Part shown: positions 42,595 to 51,719 of the stretch, piece after piece
Numbering within the stretch: position 1 is the stretch's first letter
Layout of the letters: every line of letters begins with the position of its first letter
NCBI RefSeq assembly: GCF_009797025.1
Contig: NZ_CP047027.1
Location: 4,588,001 to 4,652,000, forward strand
Reading direction: 5' to 3'
DNA length: 64,000 nucleotides
DNA from: Cellulophaga sp. L1A9
Lineage (GTDB): Bacteria > Bacteroidota > Bacteroidia > Flavobacteriales > Flavobacteriaceae
Program-made: the position numbers and the translations under genes
Notes under the pieces: model-generated
Told to the model about the DNA's origin: nothing
Seen by the model: the letters and a program-made list of their open reading frames with translations, nothing else
Database searches by the model: none

Positions 42595-43755
42595 TTACTG
42601 TTCTATTTCTAATAAAATAAATTGGTTTAATTGTGGACCAAAAAAACTAAAATTGTTATCGGCCACAAGAACTAAAGACCTATTTCCGTTTTCTAAAAGG
42701 GGACCAAAAGTAATTCCCTCTATATTATCAATAATACCACTCGTAAGCTCACTTCGGATGGTATCAAAATCAAGCAACAGTGTTTTGCTTACTTCCGTAT
42801 ACTCCGCTCCTTTTAGGCTATCTAATCCGCTCACGTCAGTAGCATTCGTAGCATCTACGTCATAAATTTTTATCGTATTCCCACCATCAAGATACCCCGT
42901 TGAATATGAGCGCTCTAGTACTAAAAACTTGTGTTCTGCATAAGCAAATAATTCTGCGACGCCATTAACTTCAAACGTAGTTCCCAATAGTGCTGGGCGC
43001 GCTACAGGATCAAGATCATAGACGATTTCTTTTTCAAAGGCATTTGTAGCTTTGTTGATATAGGCTATTCGTATTTTAGCATCTGTATCCTCTAAAGTGG
43101 GCATTTCGCTATCTTGCTTTAATGGGAGCTCCATAGAAACCCAATACCCTTTACGATCATAGCTTACACAAAGACCTTCAAATACTCCATTTTGTCGTGG
43201 TCCAAAACTACTAGCTGCATTGGGCATGTATCGTTCTGGCAATGTAGCTTCGCTAACAAAAGTTCCGTCTAAAGATGCCGTACGCAAAAAAGGAGCTATT
43301 CCCTTGTCAATATTTCCTTCACTGGTCCAAACGACATTTTCATTCCCATAACGAATCGCCTCTGGATCCGTGATACTTTCCTCTAAATTTGCACCATTAG
43401 CATCTTTAAAATTGGTAATTCCGGTGAAGTTTATAGCGGTAATCCCTTCTGAACTCAACGCAATATCTGCCGTATAAAAGTGGGGCGTTATTCTATCATC
43501 ACTAATCATATACCAGGTGTTGTTGGCATAATCTATACCTGATATCCCCCCAACTATTGTATTCTGGAATACCATCCCATCTGGAATGATATATTCATCA
43601 ATAAAACGCAATTGCGTAATTGTCTGATGTTCTTCTGAAAGCGGATTGGTTTCTTGATTTTGATTCTCGTTTTTTTCTTGTCCTTCAACAGATCCGCAAG
43701 AACCTACAGCCAAGAGGACTGCAAATGCACATAGTTTAATCATCATTCTATTCAT
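42595..43755 (-). CDS. Lipoprotein of the 'esterase-like activity of phytase' family
   Basis: A 386-aa exported lipoprotein, with signal peptide and lipobox AVGSC (Cys20). The domain (about 50-386) matches the beta-propeller family named for esterase-like activity of phytase: DPEAIRYGNENVVWTSEGN, the DNTW and FGPRQNGVFEGLC segments and the final IEGITFGPLLENG are typical. It may release phosphate or act as an esterase outside the cytoplasm; neither activity can be confirmed here. Monocistronic. Confidence 0.85.
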   Translation of the reverse strand: MNRMMIKLCAFAVLLAVGSCGSVEGQEKNENQNQETNPLSEEHQTITQLRFIDEYIIPDGMVFQNTIVGGISGIDYANNTWYMISDDRITPHFYTADIALSSEGITAINFTGITNFKDANGANLEESITDPEAIRYGNENVVWTSEGNIDKGIAPFLRTASLDGTFVSEATLPERYMPNAASSFGPRQNGVFEGLCVSYDRKGYWVSMELPLKQDSEMPTLEDTDAKIRIAYINKATNAFEKEIVYDLDPVARPALLGTTFEVNGVAELFAYAEHKFLVLERSYSTGYLDGGNTIKIYDVDATNATDVSGLDSLKGAEYTEVSKTLLLDFDTIRSELTSGIIDNIEGITFGPLLENGNRSLVLVADNNFSFFGPQLNQFILLEIEQ

Positions 43756-44051
43756 TTCATTCGTTTATCAGACAAGCAATTAATGTTGCTTTATCTTGTA
43801 TTACCAGTATGTAATCAGTAAGTTTTGGGGCACTAATGTACTAGTTTACGATCACTTTATTTCATTCAGAGCCTTTTTTTAAAAATGAAGATTATAATTA
43901 TATAAAATGGTTGCGCTAATTCAATTAAAAAAGGGCATTTAAAACTAAAGTTTAAGACATGCCAAAAGGTGCAATACAAACCACACTCCGCTTTTCTATA
44001 GGAGTAGTTCTATCGCTATGTAGAGGATAATGAGTAACTTTACTAAAAAAA

Positions 44052-44402
44052 TTGGATCTCTTAACCCTCTTAATTTGGTTTTCAAGCTTAGCCTTCGTGT
44101 ATTTCGGAATGAGTTGTTTTTATTCCGACTTTATAATTTCGGAGTTTGTACGCTATAATTTAGCGAAGTATCGGCGCGCTACCGGTTACCTTCAACTGCT
44201 GGGAGCAGCAGGATTGTTATTCGGACTTTATTTTAATGCAGGTGTAGTTGTATGCGCTTCCACAGGATTATTTTTATTAATGCTTGCAGGGTTTATAGTG
44301 CGACTAAAAATTAGAGATAATTTCATTAAATCTTCTCCTGCTTTTATTTTTGCAGGCCTCAACTTATATATAGCCTTTAAAACTTTCTATACGTATTTCT
44401 AA
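44052..44402 (+). CDS. DoxX-like four-helix membrane protein (TTG start)
   Basis: A 116-aa protein with four hydrophobic helices, in the DoxX-like/MauE size class. The first codon is TTG at 44052; no in-frame ATG is available before it. The C-terminal part (RLKIRDNFIKSSPAFIF) parallels the end of the neighbour at 44399-44776 (HLKVKDELFKSFPAFLF), and the two genes overlap by 4 bp at their stops. This suggests two paralogues in tail-to-tail position. Function unknown. Confidence 0.7.
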   Translation: MDLLTLLIWFSSLAFVYFGMSCFYSDFIISEFVRYNLAKYRRATGYLQLLGAAGLLFGLYFNAGVVVCASTGLFLLMLAGFIVRLKIRDNFIKSSPAFIFAGLNLYIAFKTFYTYF

Positions 44403-44776
44403 TAGGCCAAAGAGGCAATCACTAAATTCATAGCAATAAACAAAAAGGCTGGAAAAGATTTAAACAATTCGTCTTTTACTTTTAAGTGCATGATAATAGA
44501 ACCTAACAAAAGTGTTGCTAAGCCCAAACTGCTAATTAAAGTTAATCCTTCAAATTTTATGGAAGCTAATAGCATCAGCGCTAAACTAACTTTTAAAAAC
44601 CCAATTACGTAGCAGAAAGTTTCGGATAAGCCATACACTTTAAACTCTTCTTTGATAGTTGTGGCATTACCACCGCGCCACTTTGTAGCTTTCTTAGGTT
44701 GAAGCAACCACACATTTAGAATACTTAATCCCACTATTATCTTTAGCCCTATACTCACATATTCCATTACTTCCAT
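44399..44776 (-). CDS. DoxX-like four-helix membrane protein
   Basis: A 125-aa protein with four hydrophobic helices (about 5-22, 52-70, 75-92, 103-122), of the DoxX-like type. The interhelical segment has a KKATKWRGGNATTIKEEF loop. It is convergent with, and similar at its end to, the preceding gene, with the last 4 bp of each shared. Membrane role unknown; DoxX-like proteins have been linked to redox or thiosulfate chemistry in some bacteria, but this is not shown here. Confidence 0.75.
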   Translation of the reverse strand: MEVMEYVSIGLKIIVGLSILNVWLLQPKKATKWRGGNATTIKEEFKVYGLSETFCYVIGFLKVSLALMLLASIKFEGLTLISSLGLATLLLGSIIMHLKVKDELFKSFPAFLFIAMNLVIASLAY

Positions 44777-45035
44777 TTGTTATTTTTAGTTGTTGGCAAT
44801 TTTCATAAAGCTACAACAAATAATAAACTAATGTTTGCCCAATTAGCACTTTAAATAACACAAAAGCAAATTGCTTATATATGCTACCCTATTCCTAGTT
44901 TTATTAAGGACCCAACCCTGATAAAGGCTAAAGAGTTTTTAGAATAAACACTACTCTAATTCGCCTTTTCAAACGCTTTACCCATTGAATATTAAAGTTT
45001 TACAGATTGATTACCTACCGGAATCAAATATTTTG

Positions 45036-45043
45036 TACCTTTG
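45036..45043 (+). promoter_or_regulatory. Promoter -7 element of the TetR/export operon
   Basis: TACCTTTG matches TAnnTTTG exactly and abuts the operator palindrome at 45044. Confidence 0.65.
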
Positions 45044-45070
45044 TTAACCATATGGTTAAACCATATAGTT
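45044..45070. promoter_or_regulatory. TetR-type operator, interleaved palindromes
   Basis: TTAACCATATGGTTAA (45044-45059) is a perfect 16-bp palindrome. It overlaps a second, ATGGTT-A-AACCAT, and a related AACCATATAGTT follows. The block covers the expected transcription start, so binding would repress. The TetR gene starts 5 bp later. Confidence 0.7.
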
Positions 45071-45074
45071 TATT

Positions 45075-45689
45075 ATGAAAAAATCAAAAGACGAAAACAC
45101 GGAGGAACAAATACTTGCTGCTGCAAAAAGTGTATTTCAAGCCAAAGGAATGGATGGCGCGCGAATGCAAGAAATAGCAGATAAAGCGGGTATAAATAAA
45201 GCGATGCTTCATTATTATTTTAGAAGTAAGCAACTGTTATTTGAAGCCGTTTTTAAGAATGTATTTTTATTATTAGCGCCGCAATTAAATGCTATTCTAA
45301 ATGATGATTCTTCTATTGAAGAAAAGATAAAAAACTTTACGTCAAATTACATCTCTTTTATTAGTCAGCATCCGTATTTGCCCAACTTTATCATTCAGGA
45401 GTTAAACAGGAATCCTGAATTTATATTAAAATTTAAAAACAATAAGGGGTTTCCTGACATCACGAAATTTAAAAAGAAAGTTGCTGAAGAAGTGCAACAA
45501 GGGGTTATAAAACCTATACGCGCAGAACAATTATTCATTAATATTTTAGCGCTTAATATTTTTCCTTTTGTAGCACAACCTTTAATCATGGCATTTACTG
45601 ATCTCGATAATCAAGCGTACCAGAAATTAATGGAAGATAGAAAAACAGAAGCCGCAAATTTCATTATCAATGCAATAAAGAACACTTAA
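45075..45689 (+). CDS. TetR-family repressor of an export operon
   Basis: A 204-aa regulator with N-terminal HTH (about 8-54: ILAAAKSVFQAKGMDGARM, INKAMLHYYFRSK) and helical ligand domain. It starts 5 bp after a strong palindrome and leads an eight-gene co-directional export cluster with gaps of a few to about 90 bp, so it probably controls this operon and itself. The inducer is probably a toxic amphiphile or drug. Confidence 0.92.
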   Translation: MKKSKDENTEEQILAAAKSVFQAKGMDGARMQEIADKAGINKAMLHYYFRSKQLLFEAVFKNVFLLLAPQLNAILNDDSSIEEKIKNFTSNYISFISQHPYLPNFIIQELNRNPEFILKFKNNKGFPDITKFKKKVAEEVQQGVIKPIRAEQLFINILALNIFPFVAQPLIMAFTDLDNQAYQKLMEDRKTEAANFIINAIKNT

Positions 45690-45690
45690 T

Positions 45691-46935
45691 ATGAAACGTT
45701 TCCTATGTATTCTGATAAGCATAACCGCATTCTCTGGTAGCGCACAACAAAGCATCTCCTTAAAAGAGTGTTATGAGCTAGTCACACAAAACTACCCTTT
45801 AGCGAAACAAGTCCAATTGTTAGAAGCTCAAAATACCTTAGAGGTTGCTGTAGTCTCTAATGCAAAATTGCCACAATTGAGTTTAGATGCCCAAGCCACT
45901 TATCAATCTGATGTGATCGAAATTCCAATATCGAGTATTGATCCGTTGAATAAAGACCAATACCGCGCTACATTTTCGGTAAATCAATTGCTCTATAATG
46001 GTGGTGCAACCGGCGCTTCATTAGCGCTTAAATCTGCGCAATTAAAAACAAATCAAAAACAAATAGAAGTCAGCTTATATCAACTAAGACAACAAATTAA
46101 TCAACTGTACTTTTCTATTTTATTAGCACAAGAATCTAAACTATTAGTAAAATTAAAACAAGAACAGCTACAGGCAAAACTTGATGAAGTACGTGCAGGG
46201 GTTACCTATGGTATGCTTATGCCCTCTTCCGATAAAGTACTGGAAGCAGAATTACTAAAAATAGAACAACAATATCAAGAACTAGAAAGCAGTAAAAATA
46301 GCTTGATAGAAACACTTGGGAGTTTAATAAAAAAACCACTGAGTGGGGCTATCCAATTTCAAAACCCGCTGATTGAAATTAAAATACAGCCAGAATTAAC
46401 ACGACCGGAATTAGAATTGTTTCAATATAAAAAAGAAGAAATAGCGCATTCAGAACGCTTTATAGGAAAACAAAATGCGCCTAAATTACATGGTTTTGCT
46501 ACTGGTGGATATGGCAACCCAGGGTTAAACATGCTAGATAATTCTTTTCAGGCTTTTTACACTGCTGGGATAAAATTACATTGGAATGTATTTGATTGGA
46601 ATGCGAACAAAAAACAACGTGAATCATTAGCCATTAACAAAGACCTCGTAGATACTGAAGTCGAAATTTTTAAGCTAAATACTCATATTGAACTGAACAA
46701 ACAGCAGCAAGAAATTGATAAGATGAAGGCGATTATCACGGCAGATGATGCCATAATAGACTTAAGAAAAGACGTCTTACTAACGGCAAGTTCTCAACTA
46801 AAAAATGGCGTAATAACAGCGTCTGCGTACCTCACAGAGCTCACCAATTTATATGAAGATGAAAATACGAGGGTACGGCACAAAATTCAGTTGCAACTCG
46901 CTAAAGTAAATTATAATGTTATCAAGGGACTTTAA
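45691..46935 (+). CDS. TolC-family outer-membrane efflux protein
   Basis: A 414-aa OEP-family channel: short signal peptide (ending SGSAQ), two long helical repeats (about 40-215 and 235-410), and the YNGGATGASLAL motif of beta-strand/coil type. It starts 1 bp after the TetR stop and overlaps or abuts the adaptor gene. Partners with the HlyD lipoprotein and the ABC-2 permeases below, a YbhFSR-like arrangement. Confidence 0.9.
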   Translation: MKRFLCILISITAFSGSAQQSISLKECYELVTQNYPLAKQVQLLEAQNTLEVAVVSNAKLPQLSLDAQATYQSDVIEIPISSIDPLNKDQYRATFSVNQLLYNGGATGASLALKSAQLKTNQKQIEVSLYQLRQQINQLYFSILLAQESKLLVKLKQEQLQAKLDEVRAGVTYGMLMPSSDKVLEAELLKIEQQYQELESSKNSLIETLGSLIKKPLSGAIQFQNPLIEIKIQPELTRPELELFQYKKEEIAHSERFIGKQNAPKLHGFATGGYGNPGLNMLDNSFQAFYTAGIKLHWNVFDWNANKKQRESLAINKDLVDTEVEIFKLNTHIELNKQQQEIDKMKAIITADDAIIDLRKDVLLTASSQLKNGVITASAYLTELTNLYEDENTRVRHKIQLQLAKVNYNVIKGL

Positions 46936-46945
46936 ATATTTAAAA

Positions 46946-47848
46946 ATGAAAAAATACAACGCTATACTAACGATCAGCATGAGTGCCACTACCCTATTTT
47001 CCTGCAGCGATGCTAGCGGTACAGCAGATGGTTATGGTAATTTTGAAGCTACAGAAATTACCATTTCTGCCGAAAATAACGGAAAACTACTGCAGTTTGA
47101 TGTGCAGGAAGGCGATACACTTAGTAAGGCTCAATTTATAGGCTATATTGATACCATACCACTTGCTTTAAAACGGGAACAATTACAGGTTTCTAAGGCG
47201 ATAATTAGTTCAAAATCTAAAGGAGTTCTATCTCAAATTAATGTACTAAATGCCAAGTTAAAAACAGGAAACATTAATAAAGATAGAATGCAGCATTTGA
47301 TTCGTGATAATGCAGGTACACAAAAACAACTAGATGACGTGCAGGGAGAAATAGCGGTTATTAAAAGTCAGATAAGAAGTGTAGAAATCCAGAATGCCCC
47401 CGTAGTGAATGAACTTAAGGCCATTGATGTGCAGTTAAAACAGCTCGACGATCAAATAGAAAAAAGTAAAATTATTAATCCTATTGCTGGAACAGTATTA
47501 ACCAAATATATGGAGCCTAATGAAATTGTAAGTTTTGGAAAACCGCTGTATAAAATTGCGGACCTAAAGATGATGCAATTGCGCGTTTATGTAAGTGAGA
47601 CGCAATTAGCAAGCTTAAAAATAGACCAAGAAGTTACCGTAAAAATAGATGATGGAGCTGCTATGAAATCCTATAAAGGACGTATTCGCTGGGTTGCTTC
47701 TGAGGCTGAATTTACACCAAAAATTATTCAAACAAAAGAAGAGCGTACTGCCTTAGTATATGCCGTAAAAATAGATGTAGAAAATGATGGTCGTATAAAA
47801 ATTGGTATGCCCGCAGAACTATGGTTAAAAAATAAGACCCAAAATTAA
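46946..47848 (+). CDS. HlyD/MFP adaptor lipoprotein of the ABC export system
   Basis: A 300-aa periplasmic adaptor. Signal peptide with lipobox TLFSC (Cys20) anchors it to a membrane. The biotinyl-lipoyl half-domains flank a coiled coil (about 85-170), and the C-terminal barrel contains EIVSFGKPLYKIADLKMM. An ATG at 46916 inside the TolC frame would add ten residues; 46946 gives a standard lipoprotein start and is preferred. Joins ABC transporter to TolC. Confidence 0.9.
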   Translation: MKKYNAILTISMSATTLFSCSDASGTADGYGNFEATEITISAENNGKLLQFDVQEGDTLSKAQFIGYIDTIPLALKREQLQVSKAIISSKSKGVLSQINVLNAKLKTGNINKDRMQHLIRDNAGTQKQLDDVQGEIAVIKSQIRSVEIQNAPVVNELKAIDVQLKQLDDQIEKSKIINPIAGTVLTKYMEPNEIVSFGKPLYKIADLKMMQLRVYVSETQLASLKIDQEVTVKIDDGAAMKSYKGRIRWVASEAEFTPKIIQTKEERTALVYAVKIDVENDGRIKIGMPAELWLKNKTQN

Positions 47849-47858
47849 TTCCTAGAAA

Positions 47859-48329
47859 ATGAAAAAAATAATAGGGCTTTTATTCGTAATCACAACGCTT
47901 ACGGCAAGCTGTAAAAATACAAACAAAAAAACAGCAACAGATACTTCAACGGACTCCACGACGTCGCAGACAGATGCATTATTTGAAACAGCATGGATGA
48001 ATGACCTTAGTTTGAATAATGGCCGTAAATGGGAAGCGAATAAGGAAACTACGGAAGGTGTTCTTAAAATGCAAACCCTTTTACAATCTGAAACTACACA
48101 TACTATTGAAGAATATGTACACTTAGCCAGCAAACTTAACGTAGTAAAAAACCAAATTGTAAAAGAATGTACTATGAAAGGTGCTTCTCATGATAATTTA
48201 CACCTATGGCTTTATCCATTAATAAAAAAAATAAAAGGGCTTTCGGAAGTTAAAAGCTTGGAAGAGGCTTTAAAATTAAAACAAAGTATCGAAGAGCATC
48301 TCAAGGTTTACGCTACTTATTTTCAATAA
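47859..48329 (+). CDS. Small lipoprotein of the export operon, unknown function
   Basis: A 156-aa lipoprotein with lipobox LTASC (Cys18), a Thr/Ser/Asp linker (about 22-45), and a helical domain (about 46-156) rich in Lys/Glu/Leu, with HDNLHLWLYPLIKKIK. It lies 10 bp after the adaptor gene and 19 bp before the OsmC gene, so is part of the operon. It could help bind the exported compound or respond to envelope stress. No family was recognised. Confidence 0.75.
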   Translation: MKKIIGLLFVITTLTASCKNTNKKTATDTSTDSTTSQTDALFETAWMNDLSLNNGRKWEANKETTEGVLKMQTLLQSETTHTIEEYVHLASKLNVVKNQIVKECTMKGASHDNLHLWLYPLIKKIKGLSEVKSLEEALKLKQSIEEHLKVYATYFQ

Positions 48330-48348
48330 CAATCTTAAAATAAATACC

Positions 48349-48807
48349 ATGGAAAAACATACTTATAATGTCAATGTTCGTTGGACGAAAGACCGAAAAG
48401 GTCTGCTTTGCTCTCCTGAGCTTCACAATAAGGAAACCAATGCATCTAATTGTTTAGAAGTTGCCACACCCCCAGAATTTCCCGGAGGAATGCCAAATAT
48501 TTGGTCGCCAGAACATTTGTTTACGGCAGCGGTCAGCAGTTGTTTAATGACTACTTTTTTGGCTATTGCCGAATTTTCAAAATTAGAGTACCTAAGTTTC
48601 AAATGTGACTCTAGAGGTATTTTAGAGAAAGTAGATGGCAAGTTTGTCATTAGTGAAGTACTCTTATTTCCTGAAGTGGTTATTGCCGATGAAGCCAAGC
48701 GCGAAAGAACCGAACGCATTCTTGAAAAATCTGAGAAAGCCTGTTTAATTTCAAATTCAATTACGTCAAAAATTACAATGGAAACGAAAATAACTGTTCA
48801 AAATTAA
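48349..48807 (+). CDS. OsmC/Ohr-family peroxide-reducing protein
   Basis: A 152-aa OsmC-like protein with the two reactive Cys, Cys65 (VSSCLMTT) and Cys132 (KACLISNS), at family spacing. It would reduce organic hydroperoxides with thiol cofactors. Its placement inside an export operon suggests that the inducing compounds also cause oxidative or thiol stress. Starts 19 bp after the lipoprotein gene. Confidence 0.9.
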   Translation: MEKHTYNVNVRWTKDRKGLLCSPELHNKETNASNCLEVATPPEFPGGMPNIWSPEHLFTAAVSSCLMTTFLAIAEFSKLEYLSFKCDSRGILEKVDGKFVISEVLLFPEVVIADEAKRERTERILEKSEKACLISNSITSKITMETKITVQN

Positions 48808-48813
48808 TATGAA

Positions 48814-49719
48814 ATGAGCATCACCGTAAACCATATTGGTAAATCCTACAAAAAGATACCCGCCTTACATGATATTTCTTTTGAAGTGAAGGAAGGAGAA
48901 CTCTTTGGTCTAATTGGTCCAGATGGTGCGGGTAAAACAAGTTTATTTCGGATTCTTACGACCCTATTGATCGCCAATGAAGGTACTGCAACAGTCGCAG
49001 GATATGATGTGGTTGAAGATTATAAAAAAATTAGGAACTGTGTGGGCTATATGCCTGGGAAATTCTCATTGTATCAAGATTTAACGGTTCAGGAAAACCT
49101 AAAATTTTTCGCTACTATTTTCGGAACTACAATAGAAGAAAACTATGATTTAATTAGAGAAATATACGTTCAGATTGAGCCTTTTAAAACTCGTAGGGCA
49201 GGAAAACTTTCTGGGGGAATGAAACAAAAATTAGCTTTGTGCTGCGCCTTAATTCACAAACCAAAAGTGCTCTTTTTAGATGAACCTACCACGGGAGTTG
49301 ATCCGGTATCCCGAAAAGAATTCTGGGAGATGTTAAAACGCTTACAACTAAAAGGAATTACCATTTTAGTATCTACTCCATATATGGATGAAGCGGCCTT
49401 GTGTGACAGAATTGCACTGCTGCAAGATGGGAAAATTTTACAGATAGATACGCCAGGAGCAATAGTAAAACACTATCCTAAAGAGATTTACAATGTGGGA
49501 GCCCATTCGATGTATGAACTCATCAATAGTTTAAAAGCGTATGAGCACCAGCATAGCGTGTATCCTTTTGGCGAGTTTGTTCATTATACTGATAAAAGAT
49601 CGGACTTTAATCCGGCGGACTTAAAAGCATATTTGGCGGCTAAAAACCTCTCGGAGATCACTATAGAAAAAACGACTGCCAGCATTGAAGATACTTTTAT
49701 GGAATTAGCAAAAAAATGA
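48814..49719 (+). CDS. ABC transporter ATP-binding protein, first NBD of pair
   Basis: A 301-aa ABC ATPase. Walker A GPDGAGKT (35-42, Asp in place of the usual Asn), signature LSGGMKQKL, Walker B VLFLDEPT, D loop and an H-loop-like Tyr (STPYMDE in place of His). A C-terminal extension follows (about 230-301). It resembles the first half of YbhF/RbbA-type double ATPases. The ATGA overlap of 4 bp with the next gene couples the two halves. Powers the ABC-2 permeases downstream. Confidence 0.93.
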   Translation: MSITVNHIGKSYKKIPALHDISFEVKEGELFGLIGPDGAGKTSLFRILTTLLIANEGTATVAGYDVVEDYKKIRNCVGYMPGKFSLYQDLTVQENLKFFATIFGTTIEENYDLIREIYVQIEPFKTRRAGKLSGGMKQKLALCCALIHKPKVLFLDEPTTGVDPVSRKEFWEMLKRLQLKGITILVSTPYMDEAALCDRIALLQDGKILQIDTPGAIVKHYPKEIYNVGAHSMYELINSLKAYEHQHSVYPFGEFVHYTDKRSDFNPADLKAYLAAKNLSEITIEKTTASIEDTFMELAKK

Positions 49720-50450
49720 ACGACAACAAAGTCATACACGTAGAAGGGTTAACAAAAACATTTGGAGATTTTACCGCTGTAAATGCCATTACATTTGATG
49801 TGCATAAAGGTGAAATATTTGGATTTTTAGGGGCCAATGGGGCTGGAAAAACAACGGCTATGAAAATGCTCATCGGAATTTCTAATCCAACGTCTGGCAA
49901 GGCACAAGTAGCAGGTTTTGATGTATTGACACAAGCAGAAGACATCAAAAAAAACATTGGCTATATGAGTCAGAAATTTGCCTTGTATGATGATTTAACG
50001 GTTCAAGAAAATATTACTTTCTTTGGCGGTATTTATGGTTTATCAAGAAAACAAATCAGAGAAAAGTCTGCTTTATTAATCCAAGAACTAGGGCTAGAAA
50101 ATGTAGATCATCAATTGGTAGGCGCATTACCCTTGGGTTGGAAACAAAAACTATCATTTTCGGTAGCTTTACTTCACGATCCAAAAATTGTGTTTTTAGA
50201 TGAGCCTACTGGTGGTGTGGATCCTATTACCAGGCGCCAATTTTGGGAAATGATTTACAAAGCCGCACATCAAGGAACGACCATTTTTGTAACTACCCAT
50301 TATATGGATGAAGCAGAATATTGCGATCGCGTTTCCATTATGGTGAATGGCAAAATAGAAGCTTTAGACACCCCTAAAAACCTTAAAAAAAAATACAAAG
50401 CAGATAGCATGAACGATGTGTTTCTAAAACTTGCCAGAGTGCCCTCCTAA
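49716..50450 (+). CDS. ABC transporter ATP-binding protein, second NBD of pair
   Basis: A 244-aa ABC ATPase with Walker A GANGAGKT and Walker B IVFLDEPT and H loop TTHYMDEAEYC intact, but the signature is degenerate (LPLGWKQKL in place of LSGG), as in the second half of YbhF-like fusions. With the first NBD it would give a heterodimer with one weak ATP site. Starts in a 4-bp overlap with the upstream gene. Confidence 0.93.
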   Translation: MNDNKVIHVEGLTKTFGDFTAVNAITFDVHKGEIFGFLGANGAGKTTAMKMLIGISNPTSGKAQVAGFDVLTQAEDIKKNIGYMSQKFALYDDLTVQENITFFGGIYGLSRKQIREKSALLIQELGLENVDHQLVGALPLGWKQKLSFSVALLHDPKIVFLDEPTGGVDPITRRQFWEMIYKAAHQGTTIFVTTHYMDEAEYCDRVSIMVNGKIEALDTPKNLKKKYKADSMNDVFLKLARVPS

Positions 50451-50539
50451 CTCCTGCTAAGAAAAAGAAGACTTTACTATTAAAAATAGCATCAAAATTA
50501 AAACTAGAAAAATTATCCCATTAGGGAATTATAGCAAAA

Positions 50540-51646
50540 ATGAAAAGATTTATAGGCTTCATAGAAAAAGAATTTTACCATATCTTTAGAGATAGACGCT
50601 CCTTGTTTATCCTCTTTGGAATGCCTATTGCCCAGATTTTATTATTTGGCTTCGCGATAACCAATGAAATTAATAATGTTGATATTGCTATTCTAGACCA
50701 TTCAAAAGATGCAAACACCACCGAAATTATTTCAAAAATAGGGTCCTCAAAATACTTTAGTATTAAACAAGTTATCACTAAAGAAGCAGACATTGCTGCT
50801 GTTTTTAAAAAAGGCGAAGTAAAGGCTGTATTAAATTTTGAGAAAGACTTTAGCAAAAACCTTATAAAAGAGCATAAAGCTAGCGTTCAAATTGTTACCG
50901 ATGCAACGGACCCGAATACCGCGAATACCATCAGTAACTATGTCAATGCTATTCTACAGCAATACCAAAAAGAATTAAACAAAGACAGCAGCACGCCATA
51001 CCAGATAGTTCCTGAGACCCGAATGGTCTATAATCCAGAATTAAAAAGCGTGTATATGTTTGTTCCGGGAGTCATGACCATTATCCTTATGCTCGTTTCT
51101 GCCATGATGACGTCTATTTCTATCACAAAAGAAAAAGAATTGGGTACTATGGAAATATTGTTAGTCTCTCCGATAAAACCAATTCAAGTCATTATAGGCA
51201 AGGTTTTTCCTTATATTTTTCTATCCATCATAAACGCAATTGTCATTGTAGTTTTGAGTATTTTCATCTTTAACATGCCGGTACAAGGTAGCTTATTTCT
51301 GTTGGCTTTAGAGAGTATCCTTTTTATTGTGAGTGCTTTGGCATTGGGAATTTTAATTTCCACCATTTCTAAAACACAACAAACCGCCATGATGATTTCT
51401 TTAATGGGATTAATGCTACCCGTTATTTTACTTTCGGGTTTTATTTTCCCTATTTCAAGCATGCCAGTACCCTTGCAGGTCATTAGTTCTATTATTCCTG
51501 CCAAATGGTTTATTCTTATCATTAAAGGCATTATGCTAAAAGGGGTAGGTATAGAGTATTTATGGAAAGAAACTCTTATTTTATTAGGAATGACGGTGTT
51601 TTTCATAGCCTTGAGTGTCAAAAAATATAAAATTAGACTAGAATGA
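50540..51646 (+). CDS. ABC-2 type permease (YbhS/YbhR-like), first
   Basis: A 368-aa permease with one N-terminal helix, a large extracytoplasmic domain (about 45-175) and five C-terminal helices including KEKELGTMEILLVSPIKP and the IIPAKWFILIIKGI end motif, typical of ABC-2 exporters. Forms a heterodimer with the next permease. It lies 89 bp after the second NBD gene. Confidence 0.92.
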   Translation: MKRFIGFIEKEFYHIFRDRRSLFILFGMPIAQILLFGFAITNEINNVDIAILDHSKDANTTEIISKIGSSKYFSIKQVITKEADIAAVFKKGEVKAVLNFEKDFSKNLIKEHKASVQIVTDATDPNTANTISNYVNAILQQYQKELNKDSSTPYQIVPETRMVYNPELKSVYMFVPGVMTIILMLVSAMMTSISITKEKELGTMEILLVSPIKPIQVIIGKVFPYIFLSIINAIVIVVLSIFIFNMPVQGSLFLLALESILFIVSALALGILISTISKTQQTAMMISLMGLMLPVILLSGFIFPISSMPVPLQVISSIIPAKWFILIIKGIMLKGVGIEYLWKETLILLGMTVFFIALSVKKYKIRLE

Positions 51647-51719
51647 AACAGCACCTAGTAAAATAAAAAAACAGCAGTAGAACGCGAGTATTAATAGCTA
51701 AAAAGAGATTCCCGATTTT

